Positions 9,029 through 20,480 of a DNA stretch of 64,000 nucleotides are shown here, piece by piece (positions within the stretch are counted from its first letter, which is position 1; every line of letters begins with the position of its first letter). Under the pieces are notes generated by a model. It was not told the origin of the DNA and ran no database searches. It saw nothing but the letters and a program-made list of their open reading frames with translations. A program made the translations under genes and the position numbers. The DNA is from Arthrobacter sp. M4 (GTDB lineage: Bacteria; Actinomycetota; Actinomycetes; Actinomycetales; Micrococcaceae), in NCBI RefSeq assembly GCF_020251205.1, contig NZ_JAIWYX010000004.1, forward strand, positions 1 to 64,000, read 5' to 3'.

Positions 9029-11143
9029 TTACTCGCCGCGGGTCTTCTGGATGATCTCGTCGGCAACAGCCTTCGGGACCTCGGCGTAGCTGTCGAAAGT
9101 CATCGAGTACACAGCGCGGCCCTGCGTCTTGGAACGCAGGTCGCCGATGTAGCCGAACATCTCGGACAGCGGAACGTTGGCCCGAACGACCTTCACGCCT
9201 GCTGCATCTTCCATGGACTGGATCATGCCGCGACGGGAGTTCAGGTCACCGATCACGTCACCCATGTATTCCTCAGGGGTACGGACCTCGACGGCCATCA
9301 GCGGCTCGAGGAGAACAGGGTTGGCCTTGCGGGCACCTTCCTTGAACACCTGGGAGCCGGCGATCTTGAACGCCATTTCAGAAGAGTCAACATCGTGGTA
9401 GGCGCCATCGAGCAGGATTGCCTTGACGCCGACCATCGGGTAGCCGGCCAGGATACCGAACTGCATGGCGTCTTGGATACCGGCGTCAACGGAGGGGATG
9501 TATTCACGAGGAATACGGCCACCGGTGACCTTGTTTTCGAATTCGTAGAACGTGCCGTCCGTAGTTTCCAGCGGCTCGAAGGAGACCTGGACCTTTGCGA
9601 ACTGGCCGGAACCACCGGTCTGCTTCTTGTGGGTGAAGTCGACCTTCTCCACGGCGCGCTTGATGGTTTCGCGGTACGCAACCTGCGGCTTGCCGACGTT
9701 TGCCTCGACCTTGAATTCACGGCGCATGCGGTCAACCAGGATGTCCAGGTGGAGTTCACCCATACCTGCGATAACCGTCTGGCCGGTCTCCTCGTTGAGG
9801 GACACCTGGAAGGTGGGGTCCTCAGCGGAGAGCTTCTGGATGGCGGTGGAGAGCTTCTCCTGGTCACCCTTGGTCTTCGGCTCGATCGCCACGGAGATCA
9901 CGGGCTCCGGGAAGCTCATGGATTCCAGGACGATCTGGTTGGAGGGATCGCACAGGGTGTCGCCCGTGGTGGTGTCCTTCAAACCGATGGCTGCGTAGAT
10001 GTGGCCAGCGGTGGCTGCGTCGACCGGCATTTCCTTGTTGGCGTGCATCTGGAACAGCTTGCCGATGCGCTCCTTCTTGCCCTTGGTGGAGTTGACCACC
10101 TGGGCACCGGACTCGACGTGGCCGGAGTACACGCGGATGAAGGTCAGCGTGCCGAAGAACGGGTGGGCGGCGATCTTGAAGGCCAGGGCGGAGAACGGCT
10201 CCTCAGCGCTCGGCTTACGGGTCAGCTCGGTCTCTGCGTCGCGGGGGTCGTGGCCGATCATGGCCGGGACGTCCAGCGGGTTCGGCAGGTAGTCGACGAC
10301 GGCGTCCAGCATCGGCTGCACACCGCGGTTCTTGAACGCGGAACCACAGAAGACCGGGTACAACTCGGAGTTGATGGTCATCTTGCGGATGCCGGCCTTG
10401 AGCTCGTCAATGGTGAGCTCTTCGCCTTCGAGGTACTTCTCCATGAGTTCCTCGGAAGCTTCGGCAACCGTCTCCACCAGCTGGGCACGGTATTCCTCGG
10501 CCTTGGCCTGCAGGTCGGCCGGGATCTCCTGGACCTCGTAGGAGGCACCCATGGTCACGTCACCCTTGGCATCGCCAGGCCAGACAAAGGCCTTCATGCT
10601 CAGCAGGTCGACAACGCCAACGAAGTCGTTCTCGGCACCGATCGGCAGCTGCATGACCAGCGGCTTGGCACCGAGGCGGCTGATGATGGTGTCGACGGTG
10701 AAGTAGAAGTCGGCACCGAGCTTGTCCATCTTGTTGACGAAACAGATGCGGGGGACGTTGTACTTGTCAGCCTGGCGCCACACAGTCTCGGACTGCGGCT
10801 CCACACCTTCCTTGCCGTCGAATACGGCTACAGCGCCGTCGAGGACGCGCAGGGAGCGCTCAACCTCAACGGTGAAGTCCACGTGGCCAGGGGTGTCGAT
10901 GATGTTGATCTGGTTCTTGTTCCAGAAACAGGTCACGGCCGCGGACGTGATGGTGATGCCGCGTTCCTTTTCCTGCTCCATCCAGTCCGTCGTCGAAGCA
11001 CCATCGTGCGTTTCGCCGATCTTGTGGTTCACACCTGTGTAGAACAGGATGCGCTCGGTGGTAGTGGTCTTTCCGGCATCAATGTGTGCCATGATGCCGA
11101 TGTTGCGGACCTTGTTGAGGTCTGTAAGCACGTCCTGTGCCAC
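9029..11143 (-). CDS. fusA: Elongation factor G
   Basis: Ribosomal translocase GTPase of 704 residues. Domain I holds the GTPase motifs ([35 protein letters not shown]) and is followed by the usual domains II-V, ending in the EF-G C-terminal region with [19 protein letters not shown]. The GTG start at 11143 is preceded by AAAGGGAG. It lies between rpsG and tuf in the classical str operon. Confidence 0.98.
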   Translation of the reverse strand: MAQDVLTDLNKVRNIGIMAHIDAGKTTTTERILFYTGVNHKIGETHDGASTTDWMEQEKERGITITSAAVTCFWNKNQINIIDTPGHVDFTVEVERSLRVLDGAVAVFDGKEGVEPQSETVWRQADKYNVPRICFVNKMDKLGADFYFTVDTIISRLGAKPLVMQLPIGAENDFVGVVDLLSMKAFVWPGDAKGDVTMGASYEVQEIPADLQAKAEEYRAQLVETVAEASEELMEKYLEGEELTIDELKAGIRKMTINSELYPVFCGSAFKNRGVQPMLDAVVDYLPNPLDVPAMIGHDPRDAETELTRKPSAEEPFSALAFKIAAHPFFGTLTFIRVYSGHVESGAQVVNSTKGKKERIGKLFQMHANKEMPVDAATAGHIYAAIGLKDTTTGDTLCDPSNQIVLESMSFPEPVISVAIEPKTKGDQEKLSTAIQKLSAEDPTFQVSLNEETGQTVIAGMGELHLDILVDRMRREFKVEANVGKPQVAYRETIKRAVEKVDFTHKKQTGGSGQFAKVQVSFEPLETTDGTFYEFENKVTGGRIPREYIPSVDAGIQDAMQFGILAGYPMVGVKAILLDGAYHDVDSSEMAFKIAGSQVFKEGARKANPVLLEPLMAVEVRTPEEYMGDVIGDLNSRRGMIQSMEDAAGVKVVRANVPLSEMFGYIGDLRSKTQGRAVYSMTFDSYAEVPKAVADEIIQKTRGE

Positions 11144-11173
11144 GGGGTCTCCCTTTCGGATGAACTACACGTT

Positions 11174-11200
11174 CGCCGCCGGCCCGGCGGGCCGGCGGCG
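11174..11200 (-). other. Perfect GC hairpin in the rpsG-fusA spacer
   Basis: A 12-bp perfect stem, CGCCGCCGGCCC/GGGCCGGCGGCG, has a three-base loop and begins 11 bases after the rpsG stop. There is no U-tract. It probably stabilises or tunes the polycistronic mRNA between genes of different expression level. Confidence 0.6.
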
Positions 11201-11211
11201 ACCGGGAAGTA

Positions 11212-11682
11212 TTACCAGCGGTAGTGGGCGAAGGCCTTGTTGGACTCGGCCATCTTGTGGGTGTCTTCGCGGCGCTTCACAGCGGCACCGAGACCGTTGG
11301 AGGCGTCCAGAATCTCGTTCTGGAGACGCTCGGTCATGGTCTTCTCACGGCGGGCCTTGGAGTAGCCCACCAGCCAGCGCAGAGCCAAGGCCGTGGAGCG
11401 GCCCGGCTTGACCTCGACCGGAACCTGGTAGGTGGCGCCACCAACGCGGCGGGAGCGGACCTCAAGGGAAGGCTTGACATTGTCCATGGCCTTCTTGAGG
11501 GCTGCAACGGGGTCGCCGCCGGTCTTGGCACGGGCACCTTCGAGGGCACCGTAGACGATGCGCTCAGCGGTGGACTTCTTGCCGTCGACCAGGACCTTGT
11601 TGATCAGCTGGGTGACCAACGGGGAACCGTAGACGGGATCGGAAACGAGCGGCCGCTTGGGGGCCGGACCCTTGCGAGGCAT
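11212..11682 (-). CDS. rpsG: 30S ribosomal protein S7
   Basis: Small-subunit head assembly protein of 156 residues. I chose the ATG at 11682 because the family start [20 protein letters not shown] lies there; the frame is open further upstream only inside rpsL. Conserved segments include [20 protein letters not shown] and a C-terminal [13 protein letters not shown]. It starts one base after the rpsL stop. Confidence 0.97.
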   Translation of the reverse strand: MPRKGPAPKRPLVSDPVYGSPLVTQLINKVLVDGKKSTAERIVYGALEGARAKTGGDPVAALKKAMDNVKPSLEVRSRRVGGATYQVPVEVKPGRSTALALRWLVGYSKARREKTMTERLQNEILDASNGLGAAVKRREDTHKMAESNKAFAHYRW

Positions 11683-11683
11683 A

Positions 11684-12058
11684 TTACTTCTTCTCCATCT
11701 TTGCGCCGTAACGGCTGCGGGCCTGCTTGCGGTTCTTGACACCCTGCGTGTCCAGGGCGCCACGGACGATCTTGTAGCGGACACCCGGGAGGTCCTTCAC
11801 ACGACCGCCACGGACGAGCACAATCGAGTGCTCCTGCAGGTTGTGGCCAACACCCGGGATGTACGCGGTGACCTCGATGCCACCGGTGAGGCGGACACGG
11901 GCAACCTTGCGGAGGGCCGAGTTCGGCTTCTTCGGGGTGGTCGTGTATACACGCGTGCAAACACCGCGGCGCATGGGGTTGCTCTTGAGGGCGGGTGCCT
12001 TGGTCTTGGAGACCTTCGGCGTGCGGCCCTTGCGGACCAGCTGGTTAATCGTAGGCAC
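11684..12058 (-). CDS. rpsL: 30S ribosomal protein S12
   Basis: Decoding-site protein of 124 residues. The GTG at 12058 is preferred. It gives the universal N-terminus (M)[11 protein letters not shown] and has GGAGAACAC upstream; a longer frame to an ATG at 12115 adds 19 unconserved residues. The streptomycin-resistance positions look wild type (lysines in [11 protein letters not shown] and [11 protein letters not shown]). It is the first gene of the str operon. Confidence 0.97.
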   Translation of the reverse strand: MPTINQLVRKGRTPKVSKTKAPALKSNPMRRGVCTRVYTTTPKKPNSALRKVARVRLTGGIEVTAYIPGVGHNLQEHSIVLVRGGRVKDLPGVRYKIVRGALDTQGVKNRKQARSRYGAKMEKK

Positions 12059-12339
12059 TTTCGTGTTCTCCGTTATATCTGGAGCAGGCGTTTCCGACCG
12101 CTCACTTATTGCCATGCCTCGCCGCCCGAGCTTTGAAGTTGTCTCCAGAGCAGCCGAGGCGAAGCCTTCAATAGTCGCATTGCACGCTCATGGCCGTCCC
12201 GCTGTCGGAACGTCTCCTAGGCATGCAAAAATGTGGCATCCGTTGCACAGGAACCCTGCAACCCGGAAACGTCGCTCGGACCCTGCCTCTCGGCTGAATC
12301 GGCGCACTCATCCACTGCCACAAATAACAATCGCAGACC

Positions 12340-12345
12340 AGTCTA
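12340..12345 (-). promoter_or_regulatory. Candidate extended -10 element for rpsL
   Basis: On the minus strand TGCTAGACT combines TGN with a good TANNNT hexamer. The -35 side (TTAGGG, 18-base spacer) is weak. Its position fits a start point for the str operon, but this rests only on a short motif. Confidence 0.35.
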
Positions 12346-12422
12346 GCACGGCGGGGAGCCGCCCCCTAAACGGCGGCGGCCGCCGTCATACATGGCACCA
12401 CCGAAGCCGCCGGACGGTGCTC

Positions 12423-12448
12423 AAGAGGCGTGCTGAAGAGGCGTGCTG
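12423..12448. repeat. 13-bp tandem duplication
   Basis: AAGAGGCGTGCTG occurs twice, head to tail and identical, just beyond the rpoC terminator. It looks like a recent slippage or duplication; no function is apparent. Confidence 0.8.
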
Positions 12449-12473
12449 CGGAGCCGCAGTCCCAGTGAAAGCG

Positions 12474-12507
12474 GAAGGGCCCCGCACTTGCCAGTGCGGG
12501 GCCCTTC
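12474..12507 (-). terminator. Terminator hairpin after rpoC
   Basis: A perfect 15-bp stem (arms GAAGGGCCCCGCACT and its complement) with a four-base loop begins 11 bases after the rpoC stop. The following U-tract is weak (CGCTTTC). It is the obvious end of the rpoBC transcript. Confidence 0.85.
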
Positions 12508-12517
12508 GCGGTCAATC

Positions 12518-15500
12518 TCAGCGGAAGTCGTTGCCGAGGTCGTAGTCGTCCAGCGGGATGGCGTGGAACTCGGGAGTTCCGTCGCCGCCCAGGGAGTCGT
12601 AGGAGAAGTCGGTGAAAGCGCTGGGGCCTGTGAACAGGCTTGCCTTGGCTTCCTCCGTCGGCTCCACGGTGACCTGGGTGTACCGCGGCAGACCCGTACC
12701 AGCCGGGATGAGCTTACCGATGATGACGTTCTCCTTGAGGCCGAGCAGCGGGTCGCTCTTGCCTTCCATGGCCGCCTGCGTGAGGACGCGGGTGGTCTCC
12801 TGGAAGGAAGCAGCGGACAGCCAGGACTCGGTGGCGAGGGACGCCTTGGTGATACCCATGAGCTCCGGACGGCCGGATGCCGGCGTCTTGCCCTCGGACA
12901 CCACGCGGCGGTTCTCGTCCTCGAAGCGGCTGCGCTCGGCCAGTTCACCCGGGAGCAGCTCGGAGTCGCCGGACTCGATCACGGTGACGCGGCGCAGCAT
13001 CTGGCGGACGATGACTTCCACGTGCTTGTCGTGGATGCCAATACCCTGGCTGCGGTACACGCCCTGGACTTCGTCCACCAGGAACTTCTGCGCGGCACGC
13101 GGCCCCATGATGCGCAGAACCTGCTTCGGGTCCACCGGACCGTTGATCAGTTTCTGGCCGACGCTGACGTGGTCGCCGTCCTCGATGAGGAGGCGCGAAC
13201 GGCGCAGCACCGGGTAGGCGATCTCTTCCGAACCGTCGTCCGGAGTGATCACCAGGCGCATCTGGCGTTCGTTCTCCTCGATGGAGATGCGGCCCGCAGC
13301 CTCTGCAATCGGGGCAACACCCTTCGGGGTACGCGCCTCGAAGAGCTCCTGGATACGAGGCAGACCCTGGGTGATGTCGTCGCCACCGCTGGCGGAGACA
13401 GCACCACCCGTGTGGAAGGTACGCATGGTCAGCTGCGTGCCCGGCTCACCAATCGACTGCGCGGCGATGATGCCGACCGCCTCACCGATGTCCACGGTCT
13501 TGCCTGTAGCCAGGGAACGGCCGTAGCAGAGCGCACACGTGCCAACCTTGGACTCACAGGTGAGGACCGAACGAACTTTGACGTTGGTGATGCCTGCGGA
13601 CAGCAGCTTCTCGATGACGACGTCACCAAGGTCGGTGCCGGCCGGAGCCAGGACGTTGCCCTCAGAGTCGACGGCGTCCACCGCGAGGGTGCGTGCGTAG
13701 GCGCTGTTCTCGACGTTCTCGTCCAGGATCAGCTCACCATTGGAGTCCGGTACGGCGATCGCGACGTTCAGGCCGCGCTCAGTGCCACAGTCCTGCTCGC
13801 GGACGATGACGTCCTGCGAGACGTCCACCAGACGACGGGTCAAGTAACCCGAGTTGGCGGTACGCAGAGCCGTGTCAGCCAGACCCTTACGGGCACCGTG
13901 CGTGGCGATGAAGTACTCCAGGACCGAGAGGCCTTCACGGTAGGAGGACTTGATCGGACGCGGGATGATCTCACCCTTCGGGTTGGCCACCAGGCCACGG
14001 ATACCCGCGATCTGGCGAACCTGCATCCAGTTACCACGTGCACCGGAGGACACCATGCGGTTGATGGTGTTCATCGGCGACAGGCTGTCGCGCATGGCCT
14101 GTGCGATCTCGTTGGTTGCCTTGTTCCAGATTTCGATCAGTTCCTGTCGACGCTCGTCGTCGTCGATCAGACCCTTGTCGTACTGTCCCTGGATCTTGGA
14201 CGCCATGGTCTCGTAGCCGGCAAGGATGCCAGGCTTGGAGTCAGGCACCTCGATGTCGGAGATAGCCACGGTGACACCGGAACGGGTTGCCCAGTAGAAG
14301 CCCGCGTCCTTCAGGTTGTCCAGCGTTGCCGCGGTGACAACCTTCGGGTAGCGCTCCGCGAGGTCGTTGACGATGCGGGACAGCTGGCCCTTGTCGGCAA
14401 CAGCCTCAACCCACGGGTAGTCCTCCGGCAGGGTTTCGTTGAAGATAACCTGGCCGAGGGAGGTCTCCACGAGGGCCGGCTGACCCGGCTCCCAGCCTTC
14501 CGGTGCTTCCCAGCCCGCGTAAGGCACGAAGTTGTCCAGGCGGATCTTGACCTGCGAGTTCAGGTGCAGTTCCCGAGCATCGAACGCCATGATGGCCTCA
14601 GCCACGGAGGAGAACACCCGTCCCTCGCCGGCGGAGCCGACGCGCTTGGTGGTCAGGTGGTACAGACCGATGATCATGTCCTGGGAAGGCAGGGTCACCG
14701 GACGTCCGTCGGACGGCTTCAGGATGTTGTTGGAAGACAGCATCAGGATGCGGGCTTCGGCCTGGGCCTCCGGGCTCAGCGGCAGGTGGACAGCCATCTG
14801 GTCGCCATCGAAGTCGGCGTTGAAGGCGCCACAAACCAGCGGGTGAAGCTGGATGGCCTTACCTTCAACAAGCTGCGGCTCGAACGCCTGGATACCGAGG
14901 CGGTGCAGGGTAGGTGCACGGTTGAGCAGCACCGGGTGTTCGGTGATGATCTCTTCCAGCACGTCCCAAACCTGCGGACGGTAGCGCTCAACCATACGCT
15001 TGGCCGACTTGATGTTCTGGGCGTGGTTGAGGTCAACCAGGCGCTTCATCACGAACGGCTTGAAGAGCTCCAGCGCCATCTGCTTGGGCAGACCGCACTG
15101 GTGCAGCTTCAGCTGCGGGCCAACCACGATGACCGAACGGCCGGAGTAGTCAACGCGCTTACCGAGCAGGTTCTGGCGGAAACGGCCCTGCTTACCCTTG
15201 AGCATGTCGCTCAGGGACTTCAGCGGACGGTTGCCGGGGCCCGTGACCGGACGGCCGCGGCGGCCATTGTCGAACAGGCTGTCAACAGCTTCCTGAAGCA
15301 TGCGCTTCTCGTTGTTGACGATGATTTCCGGCGCGCCAAGGTCCAGCAGTCGCTTCAGGCGGTTGTTGCGGTTGATCACGCGGCGGTACAGGTCGTTCAG
15401 GTCGGAGGTCGCGAAGCGGCCACCGTCCAGCTGGACCATCGGGCGCAGTTCCGGCGGGATCACCGGGACGGCGTCGAGCACCATGCCGAGCGGGCTGTTG

Positions 15501-16417
15501 TTGGTGGTGAGGAATGCGTTGACCACCTTGAGGCGCTTCAGCGCACGGGTCTTGCGCTGGCCCTTGCCGTTCTGGATCACGTCACGCAGGGCCTCGGCCT
15601 CAGCCTGCAGGTCGAAGTTCTCCAGGCGCTTCTTGATAGCTTCGGCGCCCATTGACCCTTCGAAGTACATGCCGTAGCGGTCACGCAGCTCGCGGTAAAG
15701 GCCTTCGTCACCTTCGAGGTCTGCGACCTTGAGGTTCTTGAAGCGGTCCCAGACCTGCTCCAGGCGCTCGATGTCGGCGTCCGCGCGCTTGCGGACGTTT
15801 GCCATCTGGCGGTCCGCGGAATCGCGGGCCTTCTTCTTGTCAGCGGCCTTGGCGCCTTCACCTTCGAGGCGGGCAAGCTCGTCCTCGAGGTCGCGGGCAA
15901 TCGCGGCGATGTCGCTGTCGCGGTTGTCAACCATCTGCTTCTTCTCGAGGTCGTGCTCGACCTGGAGGTTGGGCAGTTCGGCGTGGCGGTTCTCGGTGTC
16001 CACGCTGGTGATCATGTAGGCGGCGAAGTAGATGACCTTTTCGAGGTCTTTCGGAGCCAGGTCAAGGAGGTAGCCCAGGCGGGAGGGAACGCCCTTGAAG
16101 TACCAGATGTGGGTAACCGGTGCGGCCAGCTCGATGTGGCCCATGCGCTCGCGACGCACCTTGGCGCGCGTGACTTCAACGCCACAACGCTCACAAACGA
16201 TGCCCTTGAAGCGCACGCGCTTGTACTTGCCGCAGTAGCATTCCCAGTCACGGGAAGGACCGAAGATCTTCTCGCAGAAGAGGCCGTCCTTCTCGGGCTT
16301 GAGGGTGCGGTAGTTGATGGTTTCCGGCTTCTTGACCTCGCCGTAGGACCAGTTGCGGATGTCATCCGCGGTGGCCAGGCCGATCTGCATGAGGCCGAAG
16401 GAGGATTCGCTGGACAT
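12518..16417 (-). CDS. rpoC: RNA polymerase subunit beta prime
   Basis: Catalytic RNA polymerase subunit of 1299 residues. The Mg-binding active-site motif NADFDGDQM lies at about residues 533-541. The N-terminal zinc-binding cluster ([21 protein letters not shown]) and the second zinc motif ([19 protein letters not shown]) are present. The start is ATG at 16417. It is separated from rpoB by 108 bases that hold a stable hairpin, and is followed by a terminator. Confidence 0.98.
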   Translation of the reverse strand: MSSESSFGLMQIGLATADDIRNWSYGEVKKPETINYRTLKPEKDGLFCEKIFGPSRDWECYCGKYKRVRFKGIVCERCGVEVTRAKVRRERMGHIELAAPVTHIWYFKGVPSRLGYLLDLAPKDLEKVIYFAAYMITSVDTENRHAELPNLQVEHDLEKKQMVDNRDSDIAAIARDLEDELARLEGEGAKAADKKKARDSADRQMANVRKRADADIERLEQVWDRFKNLKVADLEGDEGLYRELRDRYGMYFEGSMGAEAIKKRLENFDLQAEAEALRDVIQNGKGQRKTRALKRLKVVNAFLTTNNSPLGMVLDAVPVIPPELRPMVQLDGGRFATSDLNDLYRRVINRNNRLKRLLDLGAPEIIVNNEKRMLQEAVDSLFDNGRRGRPVTGPGNRPLKSLSDMLKGKQGRFRQNLLGKRVDYSGRSVIVVGPQLKLHQCGLPKQMALELFKPFVMKRLVDLNHAQNIKSAKRMVERYRPQVWDVLEEIITEHPVLLNRAPTLHRLGIQAFEPQLVEGKAIQLHPLVCGAFNADFDGDQMAVHLPLSPEAQAEARILMLSSNNILKPSDGRPVTLPSQDMIIGLYHLTTKRVGSAGEGRVFSSVAEAIMAFDARELHLNSQVKIRLDNFVPYAGWEAPEGWEPGQPALVETSLGQVIFNETLPEDYPWVEAVADKGQLSRIVNDLAERYPKVVTAATLDNLKDAGFYWATRSGVTVAISDIEVPDSKPGILAGYETMASKIQGQYDKGLIDDDERRQELIEIWNKATNEIAQAMRDSLSPMNTINRMVSSGARGNWMQVRQIAGIRGLVANPKGEIIPRPIKSSYREGLSVLEYFIATHGARKGLADTALRTANSGYLTRRLVDVSQDVIVREQDCGTERGLNVAIAVPDSNGELILDENVENSAYARTLAVDAVDSEGNVLAPAGTDLGDVVIEKLLSAGITNVKVRSVLTCESKVGTCALCYGRSLATGKTVDIGEAVGIIAAQSIGEPGTQLTMRTFHTGGAVSASGGDDITQGLPRIQELFEARTPKGVAPIAEAAGRISIEENERQMRLVITPDDGSEEIAYPVLRRSRLLIEDGDHVSVGQKLINGPVDPKQVLRIMGPRAAQKFLVDEVQGVYRSQGIGIHDKHVEVIVRQMLRRVTVIESGDSELLPGELAERSRFEDENRRVVSEGKTPASGRPELMGITKASLATESWLSAASFQETTRVLTQAAMEGKSDPLLGLKENVIIGKLIPAGTGLPRYTQVTVEPTEEAKASLFTGPSAFTDFSYDSLGGDGTPEFHAIPLDDYDLGNDFR

Positions 16418-16481
16418 AGGGTCCCTGTTCTCTCTTATCTCTAAATTCTCAAGTCTTGGTTGCGGGATGAGGCGGAATCCC

Positions 16482-16515
16482 GGGGAAGGCCTTGGTGCGC
16501 CAAGGAACCTTCCCC
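16482..16515 (-). other. Hairpin in the rpoB-rpoC spacer
   Basis: GGGGAAGG-CCTTGG pairs with CCAAGG-AA-CCTTCCCC, giving 14 pairs and a two-base bulge around a TGCG loop, with no U-tract. The position just after the rpoB stop suggests an mRNA processing or stability element. Confidence 0.6.
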
Positions 16516-16525
16516 GCGGGAACCC

Positions 16526-19500
16526 TTAGACCTCTTCTACGGAGCTGGGCTCTGCGCGAGACAGATCGATACCCAGTTCCTCCGCAGCCGTGAAGACTGC
16601 GTCATCAGAGTCACGCATTTCGATGGCGGTGCCGTCCGTGGAGAGGACCTCCACGTTCAGGCAGAGCGACTGCATTTCCTTGATCAAGACCTTGAAGGAC
16701 TCGGGAACACCCGGCTCAGGGATGTTCTCGCCCTTGACGATGGCCTCGTACACCTTGACGCGTCCGTGGATGTCGTCAGACTTGATGGTCAGCAGTTCCT
16801 GCAGCGTGTACGCCGCGCCGTAGGCCTCGAGGGCCCACACTTCCATTTCACCGAAGCGCTGGCCACCGAACTGTGCCTTACCACCCAGCGGCTGCTGCGT
16901 GATCATGGAGTACGGACCGGTGGAGCGGGCGTGGATCTTGTCGTCCACCAGGTGGTGGAGCTTCAGGATGTACATATAGCCGACGGAGATCGGGTCCGGG
17001 AACGGCTCGCCGGAGCGGCCATCGAACAGACGGGTCTTGCCGGAGGAGTCGATCAGGCGGTCGCCGTCACGGGTCACGTTGGTGGAATCCAGCAGGCCGG
17101 AGATTTCCTCTTCGCGGGCACCGTCGAACACCGGGGTGGCAACCGTCGTCTGGCCGGTTTCACGCGGCAGGTTCGGCAGGTTCTTGACCCACTCGGGCTC
17201 GCCTTCGATCTTCCAACCAGTCTTGGCGACCCAACCGAGGTGGGTTTCCAAAACCTGGCCGACGTTCATACGTCCCGGAACACCAAGCGGGTTCAGGACG
17301 ATGTCCACCGGAGTACCGTCGGCGAGGAACGGCATGTCCTCCACCGGCAGGATCTTTGAAATAACACCCTTGTTGCCGTGGCGGCCTGCGAGCTTGTCAC
17401 CGTCGGTGATCTTGCGCTTGGCGGCGACGTAGACGCGGACCAACTGGTTCACGCCCGGGGGAAGTTCGTCGTCGTTGTCGCGGTCGAAGACGCGGACGCC
17501 GATGACGGTACCGGACTCACCGTGCGGCACCTTCAGGGACGTGTCACGAACCTCACGGGACTTCTCGCCGAAGATGGCGCGCAGCAGGCGCTCTTCCGGA
17601 GTCAGTTCGGTTTCACCCTTCGGGGTGACCTTACCGACCAGGATGTCGCCGGCCTCAACTTCGGCACCGATGTGGATGATGCCGCGCTCGTCCAGGCCAG
17701 CCAGGACCTCTTCGGACACGTTGGGGATGTCACGCGTGATTTCCTCGGCACCGAGCTTGGTGTCGCGGGCGTCAATCTCGTGCTCCTCGATGTGGATAGA
17801 GGACAGAACGTCCTCCGACACCAGGCGCTGGGACAGGATGATGGCGTCCTCGAAGTTGTGGCCTTCCCACGACATGAATGCCACCAGGAGGTTCTTGCCG
17901 AGGGCGAGCTCACCCTGGTCCGTTGCCGGACCGTCGGCGATGATGCCGCCAACTTCCAGGCGCTGGCCTTCGTTGACCAGGACGCGGTGGTTGTAGCAGT
18001 TGCCCTGGTTGGAGCGGGCGAACTTGCTGATGCGGTAGCTCGTCTCCGTGCCGTCGTCGTTCAGCATGACCACGAGGTCAGCGGAAACTTCGGTGACAAC
18101 ACCGGCCTTCTTCGCGATGACAACGTCACCGGCGTCGACGGCGGCAGCGCGCTCCATGCCGGTACCCACCAGCGGGGCTTCGGACTGGACCAGCGGCACA
18201 GCCTGGCGCTGCATGTTGGCACCCATGAGGGCTCGGTTGGCGTCGTCGTGTTCGAGGAACGGGATCAGGGCCGTAGCCACGGACACCATCTGGCGCGGGG
18301 AAACGTCCATGAACTGGACGTCATCTGCCGGAACCAGAACGGGCTCGCCGCCGCCACCACGCTGACGGACCAGGACGGTCTCCTCAGCGAAACGGTTGTC
18401 GGCATCCAGCGGTGCGTTGGCCTGGGCGATCAGCACCTCGGCCTCGTCGTCGGCCGTCAGGTACTCGACGTCGTCGGACACAACGCCGCCCTTGACCTTG
18501 CGGTAAGGGGTCTCAATGAAACCAAACGGGTTGATGCGTCCGTAGGACGCCAGCGAACCGATCAGACCAATGTTCGGGCCTTCAGGGGTTTCGATGGGAC
18601 ACATACGGCCGTAGTGCGACGGGTGGACGTCACGGACTTCCATGCCCGCGCGGTCACGGGACAGACCACCGGGGCCAAGGGCCGACAGGCGGCGCTTGTG
18701 GGTCAGGCCGGACAGCGGGTTGTTCTGGTCCATGAACTGCGACAGCTGCGAAGTTCCGAAGAACTCCTTGATGGCTGCCACAACCGGACGGATGTTAATC
18801 AGGGTCTGCGGCGTAATGGCCTCGACGTCCTGCGTGGTCATACGCTCGCGCACGACGCGCTCCATGCGGGACAGACCGGTACGGACCTGGTTTTCGATCA
18901 GCTCGCCGACGGCGCGGATGCGGCGGTTGCCGAAGTGGTCGATGTCGTCGATCTCGACGCGCAGCTCCACTTCCTGGCCGTCGCGGACACCCGGGATGGT
19001 CTTTTCGCCGGCGTGCAGCGCAACCAGGAACTTGATCATCGCAACGATGTCTTCAACGTGCAGGACCGAGGCATCCTTGTCGCCCAGCGAACGGTCGATG
19101 CCCAGCTTGCGGTTGATCTTGTAGCGGCCAACCTTGGCCAGGTCGTAGCGCTTCGGCTCGAAGTAGAGGTTCTTCAGCAGGGCCTCTGCAGCCTCAACCG
19201 TGGGCGGCTCGCCCGGACGCAGCTTGCGGTAGATGTCCAGGAGCGCGTCTTCGCGGGTTTCCGTGGCGTCCTTCTCCAGGGTGGCGCGCATGGAGTCGTA
19301 CTGGCCGAACTCTTCGAGGATCTGGCCCTCGGTCCAGCCGAGCGCCTTCAGCAGTACCGTGACGGACTGCTTGCGCTTGCGGTCGAGCCGCACGCCAACC
19401 TGGTCGCGCTTGTCGATTTCAAGCTCGAACCAGGCACCGCGGGACGGGATGATCTTGGCAGTGAAGATGTCCTTGTCACTGGTCTTGTCCGCGGCGCGCT

Positions 19501-20044
19501 CGAAGTAGGCACCGGGGGAACGGACCAGCTGGGAGACGACAACACGCTCGGTGCCGTTGACGACGAAGGTACCTTTCTCCGTCATCAGCGGGAAGTCACC
19601 CATGAACACGGTCTGCTGCTTGATTTCGCCCGTGTTGTTGTTCATGAACTCGGCCTTGACATACAGCGGAGCCGAGTACGTGGCGTCACGGTCCTTGCAT
19701 TCGGCCATGGTGTACTTCGGGTCGGCGAACTCCGGCTCGGAGAAGCTCAAGGACATGGTGCCCTGGAAGTCCTCGATCGGGGAGATCTCTTCGAAGATGT
19801 CGGCCAAGCCGGAGGTGGTGGCGACGCTCAGGTCACCTTCCTCGACAGCCTTTGCTACCCTGGCCTGCCAGCGCTCATTGCCGACGAGCCAGTCGAAGCT
19901 GTCCGTCTGCAGGGCAAGGAGATTCGGAACATCCAGGGGTTCGTGAATCTTGGCGAAAGAGAGCCGGCGGGTTGCACCATCGGTGCTGGCGGCGTTGATA
20001 GCGGTTCCTGCGTTATTTACATTAGAGGTGCTCGAGGCGACCAA
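16526..20044 (-). CDS. rpoB: RNA polymerase subunit beta
   Basis: Beta subunit, 1172 residues from the TTG at 20044, which has GGAAGGA placed six bases upstream. An in-frame GTG at 20059 would add five residues but overlaps that ribosome-binding site. The rifampicin region is wild type ([20 protein letters not shown] with the following LSALGPGGL, about residues 430-460), so no classical resistance substitution is seen. [10 protein letters not shown] and the C-terminal region are intact. It is followed by rpoC. Confidence 0.96.
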   Translation of the reverse strand: MVASSTSNVNNAGTAINAASTDGATRRLSFAKIHEPLDVPNLLALQTDSFDWLVGNERWQARVAKAVEEGDLSVATTSGLADIFEEISPIEDFQGTMSLSFSEPEFADPKYTMAECKDRDATYSAPLYVKAEFMNNNTGEIKQQTVFMGDFPLMTEKGTFVVNGTERVVVSQLVRSPGAYFERAADKTSDKDIFTAKIIPSRGAWFELEIDKRDQVGVRLDRKRKQSVTVLLKALGWTEGQILEEFGQYDSMRATLEKDATETREDALLDIYRKLRPGEPPTVEAAEALLKNLYFEPKRYDLAKVGRYKINRKLGIDRSLGDKDASVLHVEDIVAMIKFLVALHAGEKTIPGVRDGQEVELRVEIDDIDHFGNRRIRAVGELIENQVRTGLSRMERVVRERMTTQDVEAITPQTLINIRPVVAAIKEFFGTSQLSQFMDQNNPLSGLTHKRRLSALGPGGLSRDRAGMEVRDVHPSHYGRMCPIETPEGPNIGLIGSLASYGRINPFGFIETPYRKVKGGVVSDDVEYLTADDEAEVLIAQANAPLDADNRFAEETVLVRQRGGGGEPVLVPADDVQFMDVSPRQMVSVATALIPFLEHDDANRALMGANMQRQAVPLVQSEAPLVGTGMERAAAVDAGDVVIAKKAGVVTEVSADLVVMLNDDGTETSYRISKFARSNQGNCYNHRVLVNEGQRLEVGGIIADGPATDQGELALGKNLLVAFMSWEGHNFEDAIILSQRLVSEDVLSSIHIEEHEIDARDTKLGAEEITRDIPNVSEEVLAGLDERGIIHIGAEVEAGDILVGKVTPKGETELTPEERLLRAIFGEKSREVRDTSLKVPHGESGTVIGVRVFDRDNDDELPPGVNQLVRVYVAAKRKITDGDKLAGRHGNKGVISKILPVEDMPFLADGTPVDIVLNPLGVPGRMNVGQVLETHLGWVAKTGWKIEGEPEWVKNLPNLPRETGQTTVATPVFDGAREEEISGLLDSTNVTRDGDRLIDSSGKTRLFDGRSGEPFPDPISVGYMYILKLHHLVDDKIHARSTGPYSMITQQPLGGKAQFGGQRFGEMEVWALEAYGAAYTLQELLTIKSDDIHGRVKVYEAIVKGENIPEPGVPESFKVLIKEMQSLCLNVEVLSTDGTAIEMRDSDDAVFTAAEELGIDLSRAEPSSVEEV

Positions 20045-20480
20045 GAGGGATCCTTCCACAGACCTTCAGGCGTTTTCCGATCTCCCCCGTCTGCTTCCCA
20101 CGAGGTGAATCGCAAGAAACACGTCCGGTTCCGCTATATGACCCGGGTCCCATCTGTCCCTCCCCATGGACCGGTGAAACGGCATGGAAATGGAGCAGCT
20201 GAGAGGCAAAGCCCACCGCTATATGAAGGCTGAAGGTTAACAGGGAAGACGCAAATATCCACAATACGGCAAGTCAGCCTATCTGTCTACCCCACTTCGT
20301 TCCCGATTGCAAGCACTGTTGCCACAGGCACCTAACACCTGATCTGGAATTAAATGGAATTCCGCGCTCTGCCACTGCGTTGGAATGGATAGGGCTGCCG
20401 CTGTGGCCCTGGCGTTTGAATGGCTGGGCCGAGGTGCAGCCTGTACCCTAGGCCCACAATCCCCGGATGGAAGAAGGATC
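20045..20480. other. Divergent region between rpoB and the thiolase gene
   Basis: About 435 bases without a gene. A plausible rpoB promoter lies at 20284-20312. A repeated GGAATT motif (GGAATTAAATGGAATTCC, about 20345-20362) lies on the thiolase side. Nothing else recognisable is seen. Confidence 0.55.
20284..20312 (-). promoter_or_regulatory. Candidate rpoB promoter
   Basis: On the minus strand TTGCAA, a 17-base spacer and TAGACA can be read. The spacing is ideal and the -35 good, but the -10 lacks the final T. It would give an rpoB leader of about 230 bases. Confidence 0.4.

Larger units (their letters stand above)
12059..12473. other. Leader and promoter region of the str operon
   Basis: No gene is seen in the 415 bases between the rpoC terminator and rpsL. 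It holds a possible promoter at 12340-12345, a 13-bp tandem duplication at 12423-12448, and a GC-rich stretch with an imperfect inverted repeat (about 12350-12390). The rpsL leader would be about 275 bases long. Confidence 0.6.

Noticed and set aside
779..20233. Very long open frames antisense to ribosomal and rpoBC genes (for example 12443-15655 and 17378-20233 on the plus strand)
   Set aside because: They mirror highly conserved genes on the opposite strand, have no recognisable domains or ribosome-binding sites, and arise from GC-rich third codon positions.
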